From an uncultured delta proteobacterium (GTDB taxonomy: Bacteria > Myxococcota > Myxococcia > Myxococcales > 40CM-4-68-19): a stretch of DNA of 64,000 nt. The stretch spans positions 98,582-162,581 of the forward strand of contig CAIWCD010000003.1 in the NCBI GenBank assembly GCA_903911145.1, given 5' to 3'. Below the pieces are notes generated by a model. It searched no databases. It had not been told where the DNA came from and saw nothing but the letters and a program-made list of their open reading frames with translations. Both the position numbers and the translations under genes were made by a program. Of the stretch, positions 28,501 to 37,271 are shown one piece after another; the stretch's first letter is position 1, and every line of letters starts with the position of its first letter.

Positions 28501-29444
28501 GCAGCTCCCGTCGCACTGGTCGTGAGATCGGCGAAGCTCCCGCCGACGATCGTCCACGCATAGGTAACGCCCTGCTGCGCCACAACGTGCGCATCGAGGT
28601 TGGTGGCACCAACCGGTGCGCTCGCGACAGTCGTGATCGTGAATCCGGAGGGGAGGATTCCCGGCGCAATCTGGACGGTCGCCTGCCCGTTCGCGGTTGT
28701 TCCCGAAGGATTCGTCGCTACGACAGAGATCACGACTGTCCCGGTGGCGCCCGCGGTGTAGGTCGTGGTGGTGCCGGCAGTCGAAGCGAGCGTGCCGTTC
28801 GCAATGCTCCATGCGTACGTCACGTTCGGCATCGGCGTGGTCACCTGCGCTGGGATTCCTGCGGTCGATGCGGTGACCGTCGCTGCCGTCGTGATCGCGA
28901 TGGTGTTCGGCAGCGGCGCAACCAACGTCACTGTGGCGCTTGCCGTCGACGAGGAGCCAGCGACATTGGTCGCCGTCACCTGGAGGATCAGGAACGCGCC
29001 GGTACCTGCCGTAAACGTCACCGACGCGCCAGTCGCCTGCGCCGTCCCGTCCTGGAAGGTGCCGCCAGTAATGGTCCAGGCGTACGTCGCCGCCGGGTCG
29101 CCGGATGTCGCGGTCGCGATCAGTCCCGTCGCGCTCTGATCCGCAAACGCGGGAGCAGTGATCGCGGCGGTGCCAACGGGCACTGCGCACGTCCCTGAAA
29201 TGCAGGACGTCGCGCCGGTGCAGACGTTGCCGCACGCACCGCAGTTGGACGAAGTGCTGACGTCCGTGCAGACCGTGCCGCACATCTTCTGCCCGGTCGG
29301 GCAGGCTGGCGCGTTCTCACAAACACCATCCGCGCCGCAAACTTCGCCGCTGGAGCACTGCGCGGTGGTCGTGCAGGTGACCTGATGCGCGCGAGGGGTA
29401 CAGGCGGCAGCGCAAACGAGCGCAATGAGTGCAAATCGCTTCAT
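25506..29444 (-). CDS. Giant lipoprotein with Ig-like, FN3 and BNR-propeller domains
   Basis: A 1312-residue exported protein. The start at 29444 (MKRFALIALVCAAACTPRAH) has GAGG eight bases upstream and a likely lipidated Cys15. After it come a Cys-rich knob (CSSGEVCGADGVC and CGACGNVC), three or four Ig/PKD-like sandwiches (each with a YAWTI-type core), four fibronectin type III domains (about 390-740) and a C-terminal propeller with roughly a dozen Asp-box/BNR motifs such as STDTGSTW and SADRGATW. This suggests a surface adhesin or glycan-binding protein; no enzyme active site is visible. It is 48 bases downstream of the HYR protein gene and likely co-transcribed with it. Confidence 0.85.
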   Translation of the reverse strand: MKRFALIALVCAAACTPRAHQVTCTTTAQCSSGEVCGADGVCENAPACPTGQKMCGTVCTDVSTSSNCGACGNVCTGATSCISGTCAVPVGTAAITAPAFADQSATGLIATATSGDPAATYAWTITGGTFQDGTAQATGASVTFTAGTGAFLILQVTATNVAGSSSTASATVTLVAPLPNTIAITTAATVTASTAGIPAQVTTPMPNVTYAWSIANGTLASTAGTTTTYTAGATGTVVISVVATNPSGTTANGQATVQIAPGILPSGFTITTVASAPVGATNLDAHVVAQQGVTYAWTIVGGSFADLTTSATGAAVRFIAGNGPTVFLSCTGTNQASAAETVTATVPVTIAAPGNLVVTGGANQMVISWNGVPGATKYHVLRAGDANSAPTQLADSTSTGWTDSTLPNGKRYFYAVEAATDQVTSAATTEQSAITNLPAPQNLAANPGATTVGLSWSAVANATQYAIYRRDGTGNGAFAPLATVSSASYVDSASVNEGSEYSYVVHAVTLDLESADSNIAVAITTLDAPSGLAATNSLFDITLTWTGNAAAAGYEILRSTSPASGFVVIGATTSMTYCNCGDSAFPPAPATTYYYEIRAVTGVAESDYSNVATATTVFPAPGNVGFEVDNRDTVVLTWAAVPGATNYGIERSTSPNGPFVEIGETGGTTYSDANLPYGASYYYQIVTLSPAGASPPSPTVGVSTQTSAYAAGSGVFGGSVAAVAFDPSNVRIAWAAVQGGAGVYQSTDTGSTWNAKSTGLGSNEVHALAFSSGSVFAGTRGAGIYALASGATSWTAVNRGLVATDTYSALAADPGNSGTIYAASYSAVYVSTNNGANWSATALAPAAPVLALAISPANPATVYAATDGAGVQMSQDSGATWASIGPASAACQGGIIIDPNNANRIWVGTTNGVFLSTDGGQSWNAVGAIAQVRSLAWSGQALIAGTSGGLQIGDGAGSFSLAGGSASMLVGVDALSIAHGKVLAGTIGGAGLFLSTDAGSHWSVANSGITAASAPAIAIAKSRPTILYGLAGYSVVKSADRGATWTSAMGSGIAYPAITTAIAVDPSDANTVYIGAQGVLRSKDGGATWKSTNANFVPSAISLASSSTGYALVYDTGIYQSTNLTDAKPTWSLISAGVNAQGLRALAVAPSATSRLYAGGDSGFWYSSDSGTSWTAPAQNIGHVRSITVDAAVPTTVYVVVGGQPAGSQVLKSVDGGISWNDLGFGSTAVQNLTSIAIDPLHSNILIALGNSSNGSSGGLFKSTDSGSTWSDISAGLGTRQLRAIAVDPVTSGNIFIASDDHGVFATMSGGL
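25520..27340 (-). repeat. BNR/Asp-box repeats within the lipoprotein
   Basis: Imperfect coding repeats of roughly 40-50 codons, each with an S-x-D-x-G-x-[ST]-W core (for example KSTDSGSTW, RSKDGGATW, YSSDSGTSW), forming a predicted beta-propeller of sortilin/Ycf48 type. Confidence 0.75.
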
Positions 29445-29492
29445 AAAACGGACCTCGGTTGAAACGGACCAGATGGAGTTCATGTTCGTCAC

Positions 29493-32400
29493 CTAGTTCC
29501 GGATCGGGGCGGCAGGAATCGATGAACGCTTCGTATGCTTGCTTCGTTCGGCCGGCATGAAGCTGGCTCCAACCGGCACAGTGACGAAGCTGTTGCAATC
29601 GACCGACATTCCATTGAATTGGTCGATGGCACGCAGGCGCACAGAGTAGGAACCGGTCGTCTGCGTGCTCGACAGCTGCACAGCCGACGTTCCGAGATCA
29701 GAGAGGGAGAGCGGCGTCCCACTGGCTGCTCCGCTCATCATCACCAGCTGAACGTCGACGGGGTGACGGAAGACGGCCGACCAGTCGACCTCCTGGCCAC
29801 CACCGCTCGTCACGTTCAGGTTCGTCGGGCAGGTCAGCGTCGGCGCGGCAACCGGCTCGCTGGTAACGGTCACGTTTGCAGTGCAGGTCGACACGTTCCT
29901 GTGAGCGTCGGTGGCGGTGAACGTCACCGCAGTAGTCTCATTCGCCGGGAACAGCCAAGGCGCGCTGTTCGTCAGCGAAGGCGACGAGTCGACGATGTCT
30001 GATGCGCTCGCGTTGGCAAAGAATGCTGCGATCGCATCGCTTGTCGGCTCGTCCATCCCGAGGTTGAGGGCACCGAGCGGTCCATTCGCGGCAACCGTGA
30101 TGTCGCTTGGGCAGATGAGCGCCGGCGGCGTCGTGTCGACGACCACGATGTTGAAGCTCAGGATCGACTGGTTGCTGTGCGAGTCCGTCGCCGTGCAGGA
30201 GACCGGAGTCGTTCCGAGGGCGAACTCGGTGGGCAGAGCCGGGTTGCACGTGACCGAAACCGCACCGTCGACCGCATCCGTCGCCGTGATCGGATTGTCA
30301 TTGAACGCGTACCGCGCCAGCGGGATCCCCGCGGGCTCGGTCGCTTCGTAGCCGATGTTCACGCCGTCAGGAATGCCGGCGAACACCGGAGCACGCGTGT
30401 CCTGCACGGTGATAGTGAAGCTCGCGGTACCCGTATTGTGGGCGTTGTCCGTAGCGGTGCAGGTGACGGTCGTGATTCCGAATCCGAAAGTGGTGCCGGA
30501 CGTTGCGGAACACGACACCACATCGGAGTTGCCGTCAACGAGGTCGGCGGCGCTCGCGGTGAATGTCGCCGTTGCCCCGTCGGCGTTCGTTGCCTCGATG
30601 ACTTGGTTTGCCGAGACGGTCACCACGGGAGCCGTGGTGTCGCGAACAGTGACCGTGAAGGTACCGGCCGACGACGTGTTGTTATGCCTGTCCGTGGAAG
30701 TGCAGGAAACCGTCGTGGTCCTGATCGCGAAGACCGTGCCGGAGGCCGGTACGCAGGTGACGCTATCCGTGACGTCGACGAGATCCGACGCGGTGGCAAC
30801 GAAAGTCACCGCTGCGCCGTTCGGACCCGTCGCCTCGACCGTGCTGTTCGACGGCAGCGAAAGCGTCGGTGCCGTCGTATCCACAACCGTCACAGTGAAC
30901 GAACCGTGTGACGAGTTGCTGTGCGCGTCAGTTGCGGTGCAGTTGACCGTGGTGGTTCCCAGCGCGAAGACGCTGCCCGTCGCCGGAGCGCAGGTCACGT
31001 TATCGCTACCATCGACCGTGTCGGACGCGGTCGGAGCGAACGACACCGCTGCGCCCGTCGGGCCCGTCGCCTCCACGCGCTTGTTGGTCAGACCGGCGAG
31101 AACCGGCGGCGTGCTGTCGGTGACCGTGACGGTAAACGAGCCGTGGCCGATGTTGCCGGCATGGTCCGTTGCCGTGCAGTTCACCGTGGTTGTTCCAATC
31201 GCGAATGTCGTTGCAGACGCCGGAGTGCACGAGACCGAGTCCGTGCCATCGACGATATCCGTCGCAGTGGGGTTGAACGAAACAGCGGCACCGCTCAAGC
31301 CCGTTGCCTCAACGCTCTTATTGGTCAAGCCAGCAAGAATCGGCGCCGTGGTGTCCTGAACCGTGACGGTAAACGTCCCTGCAGTGCTCGTGTTGCTGTG
31401 CGTGTCAGTCGACGTGCAGCTGACCGTCGTGACGCCGATTGCAAAGACCGTGTTCGACGCGGGAGTGCACGTGACCGGACGCGACCCATCAACGAGGTCG
31501 CTCGCGGTCGCGGCAAACGTGACCGTCGCACCGTTCGAACCAGTCGCCTCAACCGTCTTGTTGGAGGGCAGGCTGAGAGCCGGGGGCGTCGTGTCCTGGA
31601 CCGTGACGGTGAAGGTTCCCGTCGCGCGATTGCCATGGGCATCCGTGGACGAGCAGTGCACCGTGGTCGTCCCGAGGGCGAAGACAGTCGACGAGAGCGG
31701 TGAGCAGGTCACTGCATCGGTGCCGTCGACCAGATCAGTCGCAGTCGCCGTGTAGGTTGCCGTTGCGCCCGACGAGCCGGTTGCCTCGAGAGTCTGGTTG
31801 GACGGCAGCGTCATCGTAGGTGCGGTCGTGTCGCGGACCGTGACGGTGAATGACCCCGTGCTCTTGTTGTTGTGCTGGTCGGTCGAGCTGCAGGTGACGT
31901 TCGTCGTGCCGAGCGCGAAGACCGTGCCTGAGGCAGGGGCGCAGATGACCGTGTCGGTCGCGCCGTCAACTGCGTCTGCCGAAGTGGGCGTGAAGGTCAC
32001 TGTCGCCCCGTTCGATCCTGTCGCCTCAACGATCTGGTTCGACAGTCCGGACATGACCGGCGCGGTTGTGTCGCGAACGGTGACGGTGAACGACCCGTTC
32101 CGCACGTTGGAGTGCTGGTCCGTCGAGGTGCAGTTGACGGTCGTTGCACCGAGCGCGAAGACCGACCCCGAGGAAGGAGTGCAGGTGACCGGATCCGAGC
32201 CGTCAACCAGGTCGGTTGCGGTCGTGGTGAAGGTCACGGTTGCGCCGTTGGAGCCCGTCGCTTCGGCTATCTGGTTGGCCGGAAGCGAGAGTACAGGCGC
32301 CGTCGTGTCCTGAACCGTGATCGTGAAGTTGCCGTAGGAGGTGTTGCCGTGGTGGTCCGTGGAGGAGCAGTAGACAGTGGTCGTGCCGAGCGCGAACCCG

Positions 32401-35400
32401 CTGCCTGAACCGGGCAAGCAGGTCACACCATCAGCACCGTCGACGATGTCATTCGCCGTGGCCACGAACGAGACGATAGCGCCGAACGCACCGGTCGCCT
32501 CGACAGTCTTGTTCGCAGGGAGCGTCAGCGTAGGCGGTGTGGTGTCGGTCGTGGTGACCGTGAACGTCCCGCTGCTCGTGTTGTGGTGTGCATCGGTTGA
32601 CGAGCAGGTTACCGTCGTCACGCCGTACGAGAAGACAGACCCTGAGACCGGCGAGCAGGTGACGGCGTCGGTGCCATCGACAGCGTCAGTGGCCGTCGGA
32701 GTGTACGCTACCGTCGATCCGGCCTCGGCAGTCTTGTTGACCAACCCCGAAATCGCGGGGGGCGTTGTATCGACAACCGTGATCTTGAACGTGCCGGAAG
32801 AGTAGTTGCCCGTCGAATCCTGGGCGTGGCAGCTGACCGTGTTGCTTCCAATGGCGAACACCGACCCCGAGGGGGGCGTGCACACCACCGACTCAGAGCC
32901 TTCGGCCGCGTCAAGCGCCGTCGCGGTATACGTCACGGTCGCGCCGGTGGATCCCGTCGCCTCCACCGTCTTGTCGGCGGGCAACGTCAGGGCGGGCGGC
33001 TGCGTGTCCTGCATCGTCACCGTGGCGACCGTCTTCGCCGTGTGCGCATTGCAGGGGTCGATTGCGGTCCACGTCACGGTCGCCGAACTGCTGGTGCTGT
33101 GCAGTGCGCCGATACCGCCGCATCCCGCGTCGGCGATGAAGTCGTTGGCGATGGTAACCGGGTTGCCAACTGCGGCGCAGGGCTCGGACGCACGCACGTG
33201 GCTCAACCAGGTGTTCACGTTTGCAACGGCGTTCGAGTCACATTCGATCGCCGTGTTCACGGGCGTATAAGTGAAGGCCGGCGTCTGGTTGTCGACGATG
33301 GAGATCTGCTCATTGCAGGTCGAGGGACCACCGTCGCTGTACTTATTCTCAACACTCAGTGACGCAGTCGCAGTGTATGTGCATCCCTCTGCCGCCGTCT
33401 GGATGACCGTCGAGGCCATCGCCGCCGTCGGGTTGGTGATCGACGGACCGCCGTCGCTCATTACCCATGAGTAGGTGAACGAGTCACCCTGCGAGTCGTA
33501 GGAGTGTGTTCCATCGAGCGTCACCGTCACTGCGCCGCCCGTGCAGCTCTGCACAACCGATGCGGGCGTGACGCAGGTCGGGGCGGCGTGCTGCGAGATG
33601 ACCGTCAAGGTTGTGCACGAGATGGAAGACTTGTTGTTCACCGTGTCGATAACCTTGATGCAGATGGAGTAAGGCTGCGTCGCTGACGTAGCATTCGATG
33701 GGACGGTGAACGTCGGGTTGACGATCGTGCTGTCTGTGTACGTTCCTGCGCCGGTCAGATCCCAGTGATAAGTGATCGTGTCGCCCGGGTCGGCGGTAAC
33801 CGACTTGCTACCGTCGAGCTGGACAACTTCGCCTGCGGTTCCAGTATACGGGCCGCCTGCCGAGGCGATCGGCGCGTGGGCACCGACGATAACCGTGGTG
33901 TAGGCAACGACACTGCATCCCGGCGTCACACCTGCATCAGACAGGGGCGGATGGTTCGTGACCTGCACTTCGATCGGGTAGGTGCCGCCCGCGTCGTAGG
34001 TGATCGTCGGGTTGATCAACGTCGACGAACCGCCGTCGTTGAAGTTGTTCGTGTTGTTGAAGTCCCAGACATAAGTCATCGGATCACCGTCGACCTGGGT
34101 GCTGCCTGCGGCGGTCAGCTGAACGGGATTGTTGATCGAGGCGAGGTAGGGGCCGCCTGCCGAGCCCTGCGGGCAGTGCGGGGGCGGCTTGATGATCACG
34201 TTGCACGTCGTGACCGACGTCTGCTCGCCACCCTGGCTGGAGGACGTGTTGTCGGTCACCTGGAGCGCAACCGGGAAGCTCACTGGCGGCGAGGTCGGCC
34301 CACCGTCGAGCGTCTCTGTGTACATGTTGAAGCCGTCAGGCTTGGTGACAATCGAGCCCTGAACGCCAAACAGGTTGGTGCCGGCGTCGCAGGACTCTGT
34401 GGCCGTCCCGTCTGGCGTGAAGCAGCTCTGATGGAACGTCGTCCCGTCGTACGAGAAGTCCCACTTGTATGCGATGATCGCCTTCGTCTGGTCTGGCTCG
34501 GTCGAGCAAGTGCCGTCGAGCGTGATGGGGGAGTTGACGGCCCACTGGGCGGAGCAGTTGCAGATTGCGGCCTGCGGCGGGATGTTCGTCACCGCCTTCG
34601 CAAGAATCAGTTCGTCCCAGGCAGTCGCAAGTCGGGACGAAATGCCGTTTGTATTGACGCTGTCCGACCAGGAACCGTCGGAGGCTTGCCGCGGCACGAT
34701 ATTGGTAGCCAATCCAGTCTGGGTCTGTCCTGCCGGAGTGTAATACCAGTCGAAGCTGTTCGAGGCTTGAACGTTGTTGGTCTGATCCCACTTTGTGATG
34801 CGAGTAAACTTTGGATTGGCTGCCGACATCGCCTTCATGACGTCATACATCGCGTAGCTGGTACCCAGGTTGTAGTGGTCCCAGCCTGAAGGAGAGGTCG
34901 ACCAATCAGAGTAGAGGAAGCCCAACCCCTTCTGGACGTCGGGATAGGAGTTGCCGTTACCCAGGAAGAAGTGAGTCAGGATGCCGCCCGATGTCTTTGC
35001 GATATTCGGGTGCTGGCCGGCGCTCGAGTATCCGTACGCACCGTAGGTGCTGCCTGCGGTGGTGTTGTGAATGGTGTTGAGGAAATAGGGAATCTGGGCG
35101 CGAACGAACCCTGGGATGGTTGCACCCATGTTGTTCTCGGCGGCGGACATTCCGATGATCGGCCATTGGTTGGTCGAACCGTCTGCGCTGCCGGAATTTG
35201 CCGTGTAGAGCCAACCACCCGCTGTCGAGCCGGTTCCGTCGTTCTGGCCCCAGGCGAACCAGTCGACCATCTCCTGCGCGATGTACCCAAAAGTCTTGCC
35301 GTACACATGCGCCGGGCCGTTCTTGGCGACAATGCCGGGCAGCCCGCTCGAAGAGAACGCGGCAGCGCAGATACCGCCCGTGTAGATGTCGTTTCCGTCG

Positions 35401-36389
35401 GAGATGTAGACTCCGACCCCAGAGCGGTCGCTGGTCAAGTCTGCGACGTTGGTTCCACCGTCGGGGCCGGTCCCCAGGCTGCCGGTGATGCTCAAGATCC
35501 GCATCTGGTGAATCATCCACGCCGTGGAGCGCATCGCGTCTTCCACGTACGGGTCAACGTCATAGTTGGTCTGGATTGGCTTGCTGCCGTGGAGCTGGAA
35601 TGCGTCGAGAGTCGCGCAGGAGCCCGGCGTATCACTCCCCCAGTTCCCGTACCGTTGGTAGTAGTCCGCCGCGGAAGCGTTGGAGTCCGGAGAGCCTCCC
35701 ACACTGGTCGTCGACGCACCGTCCGCGTAACGCGAGCGGCTCATCGAGACGTGCATGTTCCAGAGCGCCTCGTCCTCGGCAACCGCAACGCACACATCCA
35801 TCTGGTTCGGGTCTGTGGTCGTCGTGCTGCTGCACTGCTGCATCTTGATGGGATAGGTGGCCGTCGCGATGTTCCCGGGCGTCCCGACGGACCCGGTCGC
35901 AATCGAGAGGGTCGCGATGTAGAGCTGCCCAATGTTACCGTTATACGTGTGGGTTACGCCGAGGTCGTACACGTTGGGATTGACATTTGCGGTACCGCCG
36001 ATGGCGGTCCAGGCCTTGCTGGTGCCGTCTCCGTAGTCCCACTTGAACTGGGTCGGACTCCCGTAGCGAGCGATGCCCTTGAGGTGCACCGCCTTCCCTG
36101 CGTACGTGATGTGCGGAAGGCTGGGATTCGTTGGAACCCACGGGACCGTGATCGCCTGCATCTGGCAGGCTGCACCAGTGACGCCGTCGGACGCGGTGGC
36201 ATTGGTCGGATCTGGCTCGTACGGGCAGAGGTCGTCCTGGTTGCAGATGCCGTCACCGTCGTCGTCGCGGCTGCCCCAGCCCGTGCCCACGCTGCACGAG
36301 GTCGCGTGTGCCGCCTTGCTCGCCACCAGGAACGACAGGGCGAACGAGATGATGCTGATGAGAGCGCGCCGACTAGAACGGTGATTCAT
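29493..36389 (-). CDS. Giant secreted protein: toroid-like domain, PKD and about 13 HYR repeats
   Basis: A 2298-residue exported protein. The start at 36389 follows GGAGG and gives a classical signal peptide ending SKAAHA. Near the N-terminus are a thrombospondin-type-3-like Ca site (RDDDGDGICNQDDLCP) and a PKD-like domain. Residues of about 190-610 contain GGWLYT, DGSWSDS and helical repeats reminiscent of the alpha/alpha-toroid of terpene cyclases and prenyltransferases. Then come several PKD domains (IVVGAHAPIASAGGPYTG and similar) and from about residue 1120 some 13 HYR domains (DTTPPxLxLPxNxTVEATG). It is probably a long extracellular stalk or adhesin. The last 55 residues are basic with no sorting tail. 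Confidence 0.85.
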   Translation of the reverse strand: MNHRSSRRALISIISFALSFLVASKAAHATSCSVGTGWGSRDDDGDGICNQDDLCPYEPDPTNATASDGVTGAACQMQAITVPWVPTNPSLPHITYAGKAVHLKGIARYGSPTQFKWDYGDGTSKAWTAIGGTANVNPNVYDLGVTHTYNGNIGQLYIATLSIATGSVGTPGNIATATYPIKMQQCSSTTTTDPNQMDVCVAVAEDEALWNMHVSMSRSRYADGASTTSVGGSPDSNASAADYYQRYGNWGSDTPGSCATLDAFQLHGSKPIQTNYDVDPYVEDAMRSTAWMIHQMRILSITGSLGTGPDGGTNVADLTSDRSGVGVYISDGNDIYTGGICAAAFSSSGLPGIVAKNGPAHVYGKTFGYIAQEMVDWFAWGQNDGTGSTAGGWLYTANSGSADGSTNQWPIIGMSAAENNMGATIPGFVRAQIPYFLNTIHNTTAGSTYGAYGYSSAGQHPNIAKTSGGILTHFFLGNGNSYPDVQKGLGFLYSDWSTSPSGWDHYNLGTSYAMYDVMKAMSAANPKFTRITKWDQTNNVQASNSFDWYYTPAGQTQTGLATNIVPRQASDGSWSDSVNTNGISSRLATAWDELILAKAVTNIPPQAAICNCSAQWAVNSPITLDGTCSTEPDQTKAIIAYKWDFSYDGTTFHQSCFTPDGTATESCDAGTNLFGVQGSIVTKPDGFNMYTETLDGGPTSPPVSFPVALQVTDNTSSSQGGEQTSVTTCNVIIKPPPHCPQGSAGGPYLASINNPVQLTAAGSTQVDGDPMTYVWDFNNTNNFNDGGSSTLINPTITYDAGGTYPIEVQVTNHPPLSDAGVTPGCSVVAYTTVIVGAHAPIASAGGPYTGTAGEVVQLDGSKSVTADPGDTITYHWDLTGAGTYTDSTIVNPTFTVPSNATSATQPYSICIKVIDTVNNKSSISCTTLTVISQHAAPTCVTPASVVQSCTGGAVTVTLDGTHSYDSQGDSFTYSWVMSDGGPSITNPTAAMASTVIQTAAEGCTYTATASLSVENKYSDGGPSTCNEQISIVDNQTPAFTYTPVNTAIECDSNAVANVNTWLSHVRASEPCAAVGNPVTIANDFIADAGCGGIGALHSTSSSATVTWTAIDPCNAHTAKTVATVTMQDTQPPALTLPADKTVEATGSTGATVTYTATALDAAEGSESVVCTPPSGSVFAIGSNTVSCHAQDSTGNYSSGTFKITVVDTTPPAISGLVNKTAEAGSTVAYTPTATDAVDGTDAVTCSPVSGSVFSYGVTTVTCSSTDAHHNTSSGTFTVTTTDTTPPTLTLPANKTVEATGAFGAIVSFVATANDIVDGADGVTCLPGSGSGFALGTTTVYCSSTDHHGNTSYGNFTITVQDTTAPVLSLPANQIAEATGSNGATVTFTTTATDLVDGSDPVTCTPSSGSVFALGATTVNCTSTDQHSNVRNGSFTVTVRDTTAPVMSGLSNQIVEATGSNGATVTFTPTSADAVDGATDTVICAPASGTVFALGTTNVTCSSTDQHNNKSTGSFTVTVRDTTAPTMTLPSNQTLEATGSSGATATYTATATDLVDGTDAVTCSPLSSTVFALGTTTVHCSSTDAHGNRATGTFTVTVQDTTPPALSLPSNKTVEATGSNGATVTFAATASDLVDGSRPVTCTPASNTVFAIGVTTVSCTSTDTHSNTSTAGTFTVTVQDTTAPILAGLTNKSVEATGLSGAAVSFNPTATDIVDGTDSVSCTPASATTFAIGTTTVNCTATDHAGNIGHGSFTVTVTDSTPPVLAGLTNKRVEATGPTGAAVSFAPTASDTVDGSDNVTCAPATGSVFALGTTTVNCTATDAHSNSSHGSFTVTVVDTTAPTLSLPSNSTVEATGPNGAAVTFVATASDLVDVTDSVTCVPASGTVFAIRTTTVSCTSTDRHNNTSSAGTFTVTVRDTTAPVVTVSANQVIEATNADGATATFTASAADLVDGNSDVVSCSATSGTTFGFGITTVTCTATDNAHNTGTASFTITVQDTRAPVFAGIPDGVNIGYEATEPAGIPLARYAFNDNPITATDAVDGAVSVTCNPALPTEFALGTTPVSCTATDSHSNQSILSFNIVVVDTTPPALICPSDITVAANGPLGALNLGMDEPTSDAIAAFFANASASDIVDSSPSLTNSAPWLFPANETTAVTFTATDAHRNVSTCTANVTVTSEPVAAPTLTCPTNLNVTSGGGQEVDWSAVFRHPVDVQLVMMSGAASGTPLSLSDLGTSAVQLSSTQTTGSYSVRLRAIDQFNGMSVDCNSFVTVPVGASFMPAERSKHTKRSSIPAAPIRN
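29865..33018 (-). repeat. Array of about 13 HYR-domain coding repeats (about 237 bp)
   Basis: Successive units of about 79-80 codons, each starting DTTxP and holding EATGxxGATVTF, D-V-D-G, VTCxPxSG, VFAxGTTTVxCxxTD and FTVTV. The central nine or ten are most alike at DNA level; the two nearest the C-terminus are longer and diverged. One more distant HYR-like unit precedes the array. Confidence 0.88.
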
Positions 36390-36476
36390 GTACTGCCTCC
36401 TCAAAAAGTGCCGATGACAGATCGGCTTGCTGCTGTCCCGTGCCCTGTTGCGCACGGCGAATGAATTCCCTGCCTG

Positions 36477-37043
36477 TTATTGCTGCTCGCAGATGACCGC
36501 GTCCTCGAGAGCCTGGATGCGCCCCAGACATGACGCGAACTTGAGCGACTTCGCCGTGCAAGCCGGAAGGCACTTCGCATTGAGCTCAGCAGATGTCTTC
36601 TGCTTCCACTCCGCCGCCTGGGCCTTGAAACCTGCCTCGTCCCGTCGTGCTTCCACGAGGGATGCTTCCGAACTCTTGATCGCCGCCTCACGCTGGCTCT
36701 GCAGCTGCTTGGCGTCCCACTCGTGTTGTTCGCGCAGAATCTTCTGCGCCCGCGCGGGCATTTTCTTGATGGCGTCTTCGTTCCAGCCAGTGTCAGGAGC
36801 TGCCATCTCTGCGCGCAGCTCTTTGATGTCCGCTGCGGAACTGCGCTCCATCGTCTCGACACGCTCGCCGGCTTCGTGAACGGTGATGTCCCAGCTCTTC
36901 TGGCGTACTGCCATGTTGAACTTTGCAAGCCTCTCGCAGCCCACCTTGCACTGTTCTTCGATCGACGCCGGCGCTGGCGCGCGACTGCACGCCGCGATGA
37001 TCAGCGAGGTGACGGATAGCGCTGGGCGGAAAGAGAGGCGCAC
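36477..37043 (-). CDS. Coiled-coil lipoprotein, hypothetical
   Basis: A 188-residue exported protein. The GTG start gives a signal peptide with a good lipobox (SLIIAAC, Cys19). The mature part is mostly charged helix likely to form a coiled coil (RVETMERSSAADIKELRAEM, EHEWDAKQL-type heptads). It has Cys pairs at both ends (CKVGCERL and CLPACTAK, plus two later Cys), which could clamp a helical hairpin by disulfides. No known family. It is the first gene of the minus-strand unit 37043-25506, 87 bases ahead of the HYR protein, so it may assist export or anchoring of the giants. Confidence 0.75.
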   Translation of the reverse strand: MRLSFRPALSVTSLIIAACSRAPAPASIEEQCKVGCERLAKFNMAVRQKSWDITVHEAGERVETMERSSAADIKELRAEMAAPDTGWNEDAIKKMPARAQKILREQHEWDAKQLQSQREAAIKSSEASLVEARRDEAGFKAQAAEWKQKTSAELNAKCLPACTAKSLKFASCLGRIQALEDAVICEQQ

Positions 37044-37271
37044 TGTGGCATCTCTACCATAGCGTGCGTGCGGGATGCGAGAAGACCTTGCGCCATCCGC
37101 AAGAATTGCCGCCAGGAATTGATTAAGATTTATGTATACCTACACTTGCACACCTGCTTCTGGTTGTGGCATCCTGGAATTGTAACCATCTGCAAGCTAA
37201 GCAGTTTTCTATATAGTCTGACCGCAAGACGGTCGCCTGCGGTCGGTTGTCTCGCGAGGAGATACGCGCAA
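37044..37271. promoter_or_regulatory. Divergent AT-richer intergenic region
   Basis: 228 bases between the coiled-coil lipoprotein and the O-methyltransferase, clearly more AT-rich than its surroundings. It should hold promoters for both. TGGCATCCTGGAATTGTA (37167-37184) faintly resembles a sigma-54 site but lacks the GC of the -12 element. Confidence 0.4.

Noticed and set aside
29865..33018. Regular repeats of about 237 bp that might suggest a CRISPR or satellite array
   Set aside because: The units stay in one open frame and encode HYR domains; the spacing equals the domain length and there are no unique spacers.
37167..37184. A sigma-54 promoter before the O-methyltransferase gene
   Set aside because: The -24 part fits (TGGCAT), but the -12 GC is GT; one mismatch at an essential position.
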